From assembly GCF_004307455.1 (NCBI RefSeq), contig NZ_SEWX01000001.1:372001-436000 (forward strand): DNA of 64,000 nt, given 5' to 3'. Positions 63,220 through 64,000 of the stretch are shown here, piece after piece. The translations under genes were made by a program, and so were the position numbers. The stretch comes from Aquirufa nivalisilvae. GTDB taxonomy: Bacteria > Bacteroidota > Bacteroidia > Cytophagales > Spirosomataceae. The first letter of the stretch is position 1; each line of letters opens with the position of its first letter. Below the pieces are notes generated by a model. It was not told where the DNA came from, searched no databases, and was given only the letters and a program-made list of their open reading frames with translations.

Positions 63220-63974
63220 TGAATCTTATTTCCTTTTTTGAGAAAAATGGTATGATCACCAGTTTTCTCATCATAGCTCTGATTATGTTAGTCGCTGAGC
63301 AAATTTCAACCCGACTTTTACGTAAAAAAATACCTGGCTCTGCCATTGCTATATTATTGGGTTTAATACTTGCCTATTATGGGGGCTTATTAACAGGTGG
63401 CGAAAAAGGAATTGCCGATTTAGCTTTTTTCAGCGGTTTTAAATTGGTAGGCGGCTCCATGTTTCGCGACTTCTGTATCGTTTCCACAGCTTTAGGTGTA
63501 AGCTTCCCCGTCATGTTACAAGCTGGTAAAGCAGGTATCATTTCCCTAGTACTTGGCTTAGTGGTATCTTTTGTGGTAGGAATCTGTGTGGGTTTAGCAT
63601 TTGGATATCATGATGCAGAAAGCCTAGCAACCATTGGAGCTGGAACCTTAACCTTCATCGTTGGTCCAGTAACGGGTTCCGCCTTGGGGGCTAGCTCAGA
63701 TGTGATTGCATTAAGTGTGGCTACAGGCGTCGTTAAAGCAATCGTCGTTACCATTTTTACCCCATTAATTGCGGCAAAAATAAAATTAGATAATCCACAT
63801 TCGGCTATGGTTTTTGGTGGGATTATGGGAACTACTAGCGGTGTAGCGGCTGGTTTAGCTGCCACTGATCAAAAACTTGTTCCCTATGGTGCACTGACAG
63901 CCACATTTTATACTGGCTTAGGCTGCTTGCTTTGTCCAAGCGTCTTTTATTTAGCTTTAAAAGCCCTTATGTAA
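63219..63974 (+). CDS. madM: Malonate transporter subunit MadM
   Basis: The 251-residue membrane protein has about eight helices and the landmarks GGSMFRDFCIVSTALGVSF, TIGAGTLTFIVGPVTGSALGASSDV and GGIMGTTSGVAAGLAATD typical of MadM. It completes the MadLM malonate carrier, with translational coupling through the TAATG overlap. Malonate decarboxylase genes are not inside the window; they might follow after 64000. Confidence 0.9.
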   Translation: MNLISFFEKNGMITSFLIIALIMLVAEQISTRLLRKKIPGSAIAILLGLILAYYGGLLTGGEKGIADLAFFSGFKLVGGSMFRDFCIVSTALGVSFPVMLQAGKAGIISLVLGLVVSFVVGICVGLAFGYHDAESLATIGAGTLTFIVGPVTGSALGASSDVIALSVATGVVKAIVVTIFTPLIAAKIKLDNPHSAMVFGGIMGTTSGVAAGLAATDQKLVPYGALTATFYTGLGCLLCPSVFYLALKALM

Positions 63975-64000
63975 ATAATACTTTTAAGTCGTTTTTCGTC

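Noticed and set aside
1-64000. CRISPR arrays, tRNA/rRNA genes, insertion sequences, prophage, replication origin
   Set aside because: I looked for spaced direct repeats, cloverleaf-like sequences, transposase or phage motifs and clusters of origin boxes and found none that I could support by eye.

Overview
The window looks like chromosomal DNA of a low-GC, free-living member of the Bacteroidota, most likely of the order Cytophagales. The reasons are: promoter elements of the Bacteroidota form TTTG / TAnnTTTG in front of many genes, almost no Shine-Dalgarno sequences, TonB-dependent receptor machinery, M56-TonB fusion proteins, DUF2911, DUF4153 and DUF2975 proteins, and many Tat-exported oxidoreductases. 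I would guess a freshwater Spirosomataceae (Aquirufa-like) genome, but that genus-level guess is only inference. I see no tRNA, rRNA, CRISPR array, insertion sequence or prophage.

Layout. 1-2.0 kb: an AEC-type permease cut by the window edge, behind a Tat-exported HisC-like aminotransferase. 2.6-4.7 kb: a BlaI/BlaR1-type pair with two operator dyads, one exactly filling the promoter spacer. 4.7-7.3 kb: two overlapping Tat-exported Gfo/Idh/MocA oxidoreductases. 7.4-11.9 kb: OsmC, rhodanese, cytochrome c-PQQ-type sugar dehydrogenase, a PNPOx-family pair and a NUDIX-like regulator. 12.1-20.2 kb: carboxylesterase, PhzF, ChaN-like, DUF2911, MBL hydrolase, TMEM175 channel, EamA and Bcr/CflA exporters. 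20.2-25.3 kb: a TetR regulator divergent from an ABC / HlyD / TolC export operon whose ATPase motifs are degenerate. 25.4-32.3 kb: DUF2975-HTH pair, a TonB-dependent receptor, a small four-gene operon, and an Rrf2-type regulator with matching operators before itself and an NmrA-like reductase. 32.4-37.1 kb: a potassium module (KdpD-like kinase, KdpE-like regulator, Kup, outer-membrane barrel). 37.2-42.5 kb: adenosine deaminase-like, DUF1801, M23, NAPE-PLD-like and DUF4153 proteins. 42.6-47.0 kb: amidohydrolase and CE1-like esterase divergent from a GH3 glycosidase. 47.1-58.9 kb: a duplicated region with two AraC regulators, two outer-membrane barrels, two 744-residue molybdenum hydroxylase large subunits but only one 2Fe-2S small subunit, an aldo/keto reductase, esterases and a CDGSH fusion. 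59-64 kb: another carboxylesterase, a membrane-bound AraC regulator and the MadL/MadM malonate transporter.

The clearest regulatory logic lies at four loci where promoter and palindrome positions interlock: BlaI (4.6 kb), TetR (20.9 kb), Rrf2 (31.2/31.6 kb) and the esterase/GH3 gap (44.8 kb). Many starts were moved to an internal ATG because a promoter element or an upstream stop codon overlaps the longest reading frame. All functional calls are from motif recognition by eye; no database search was run.
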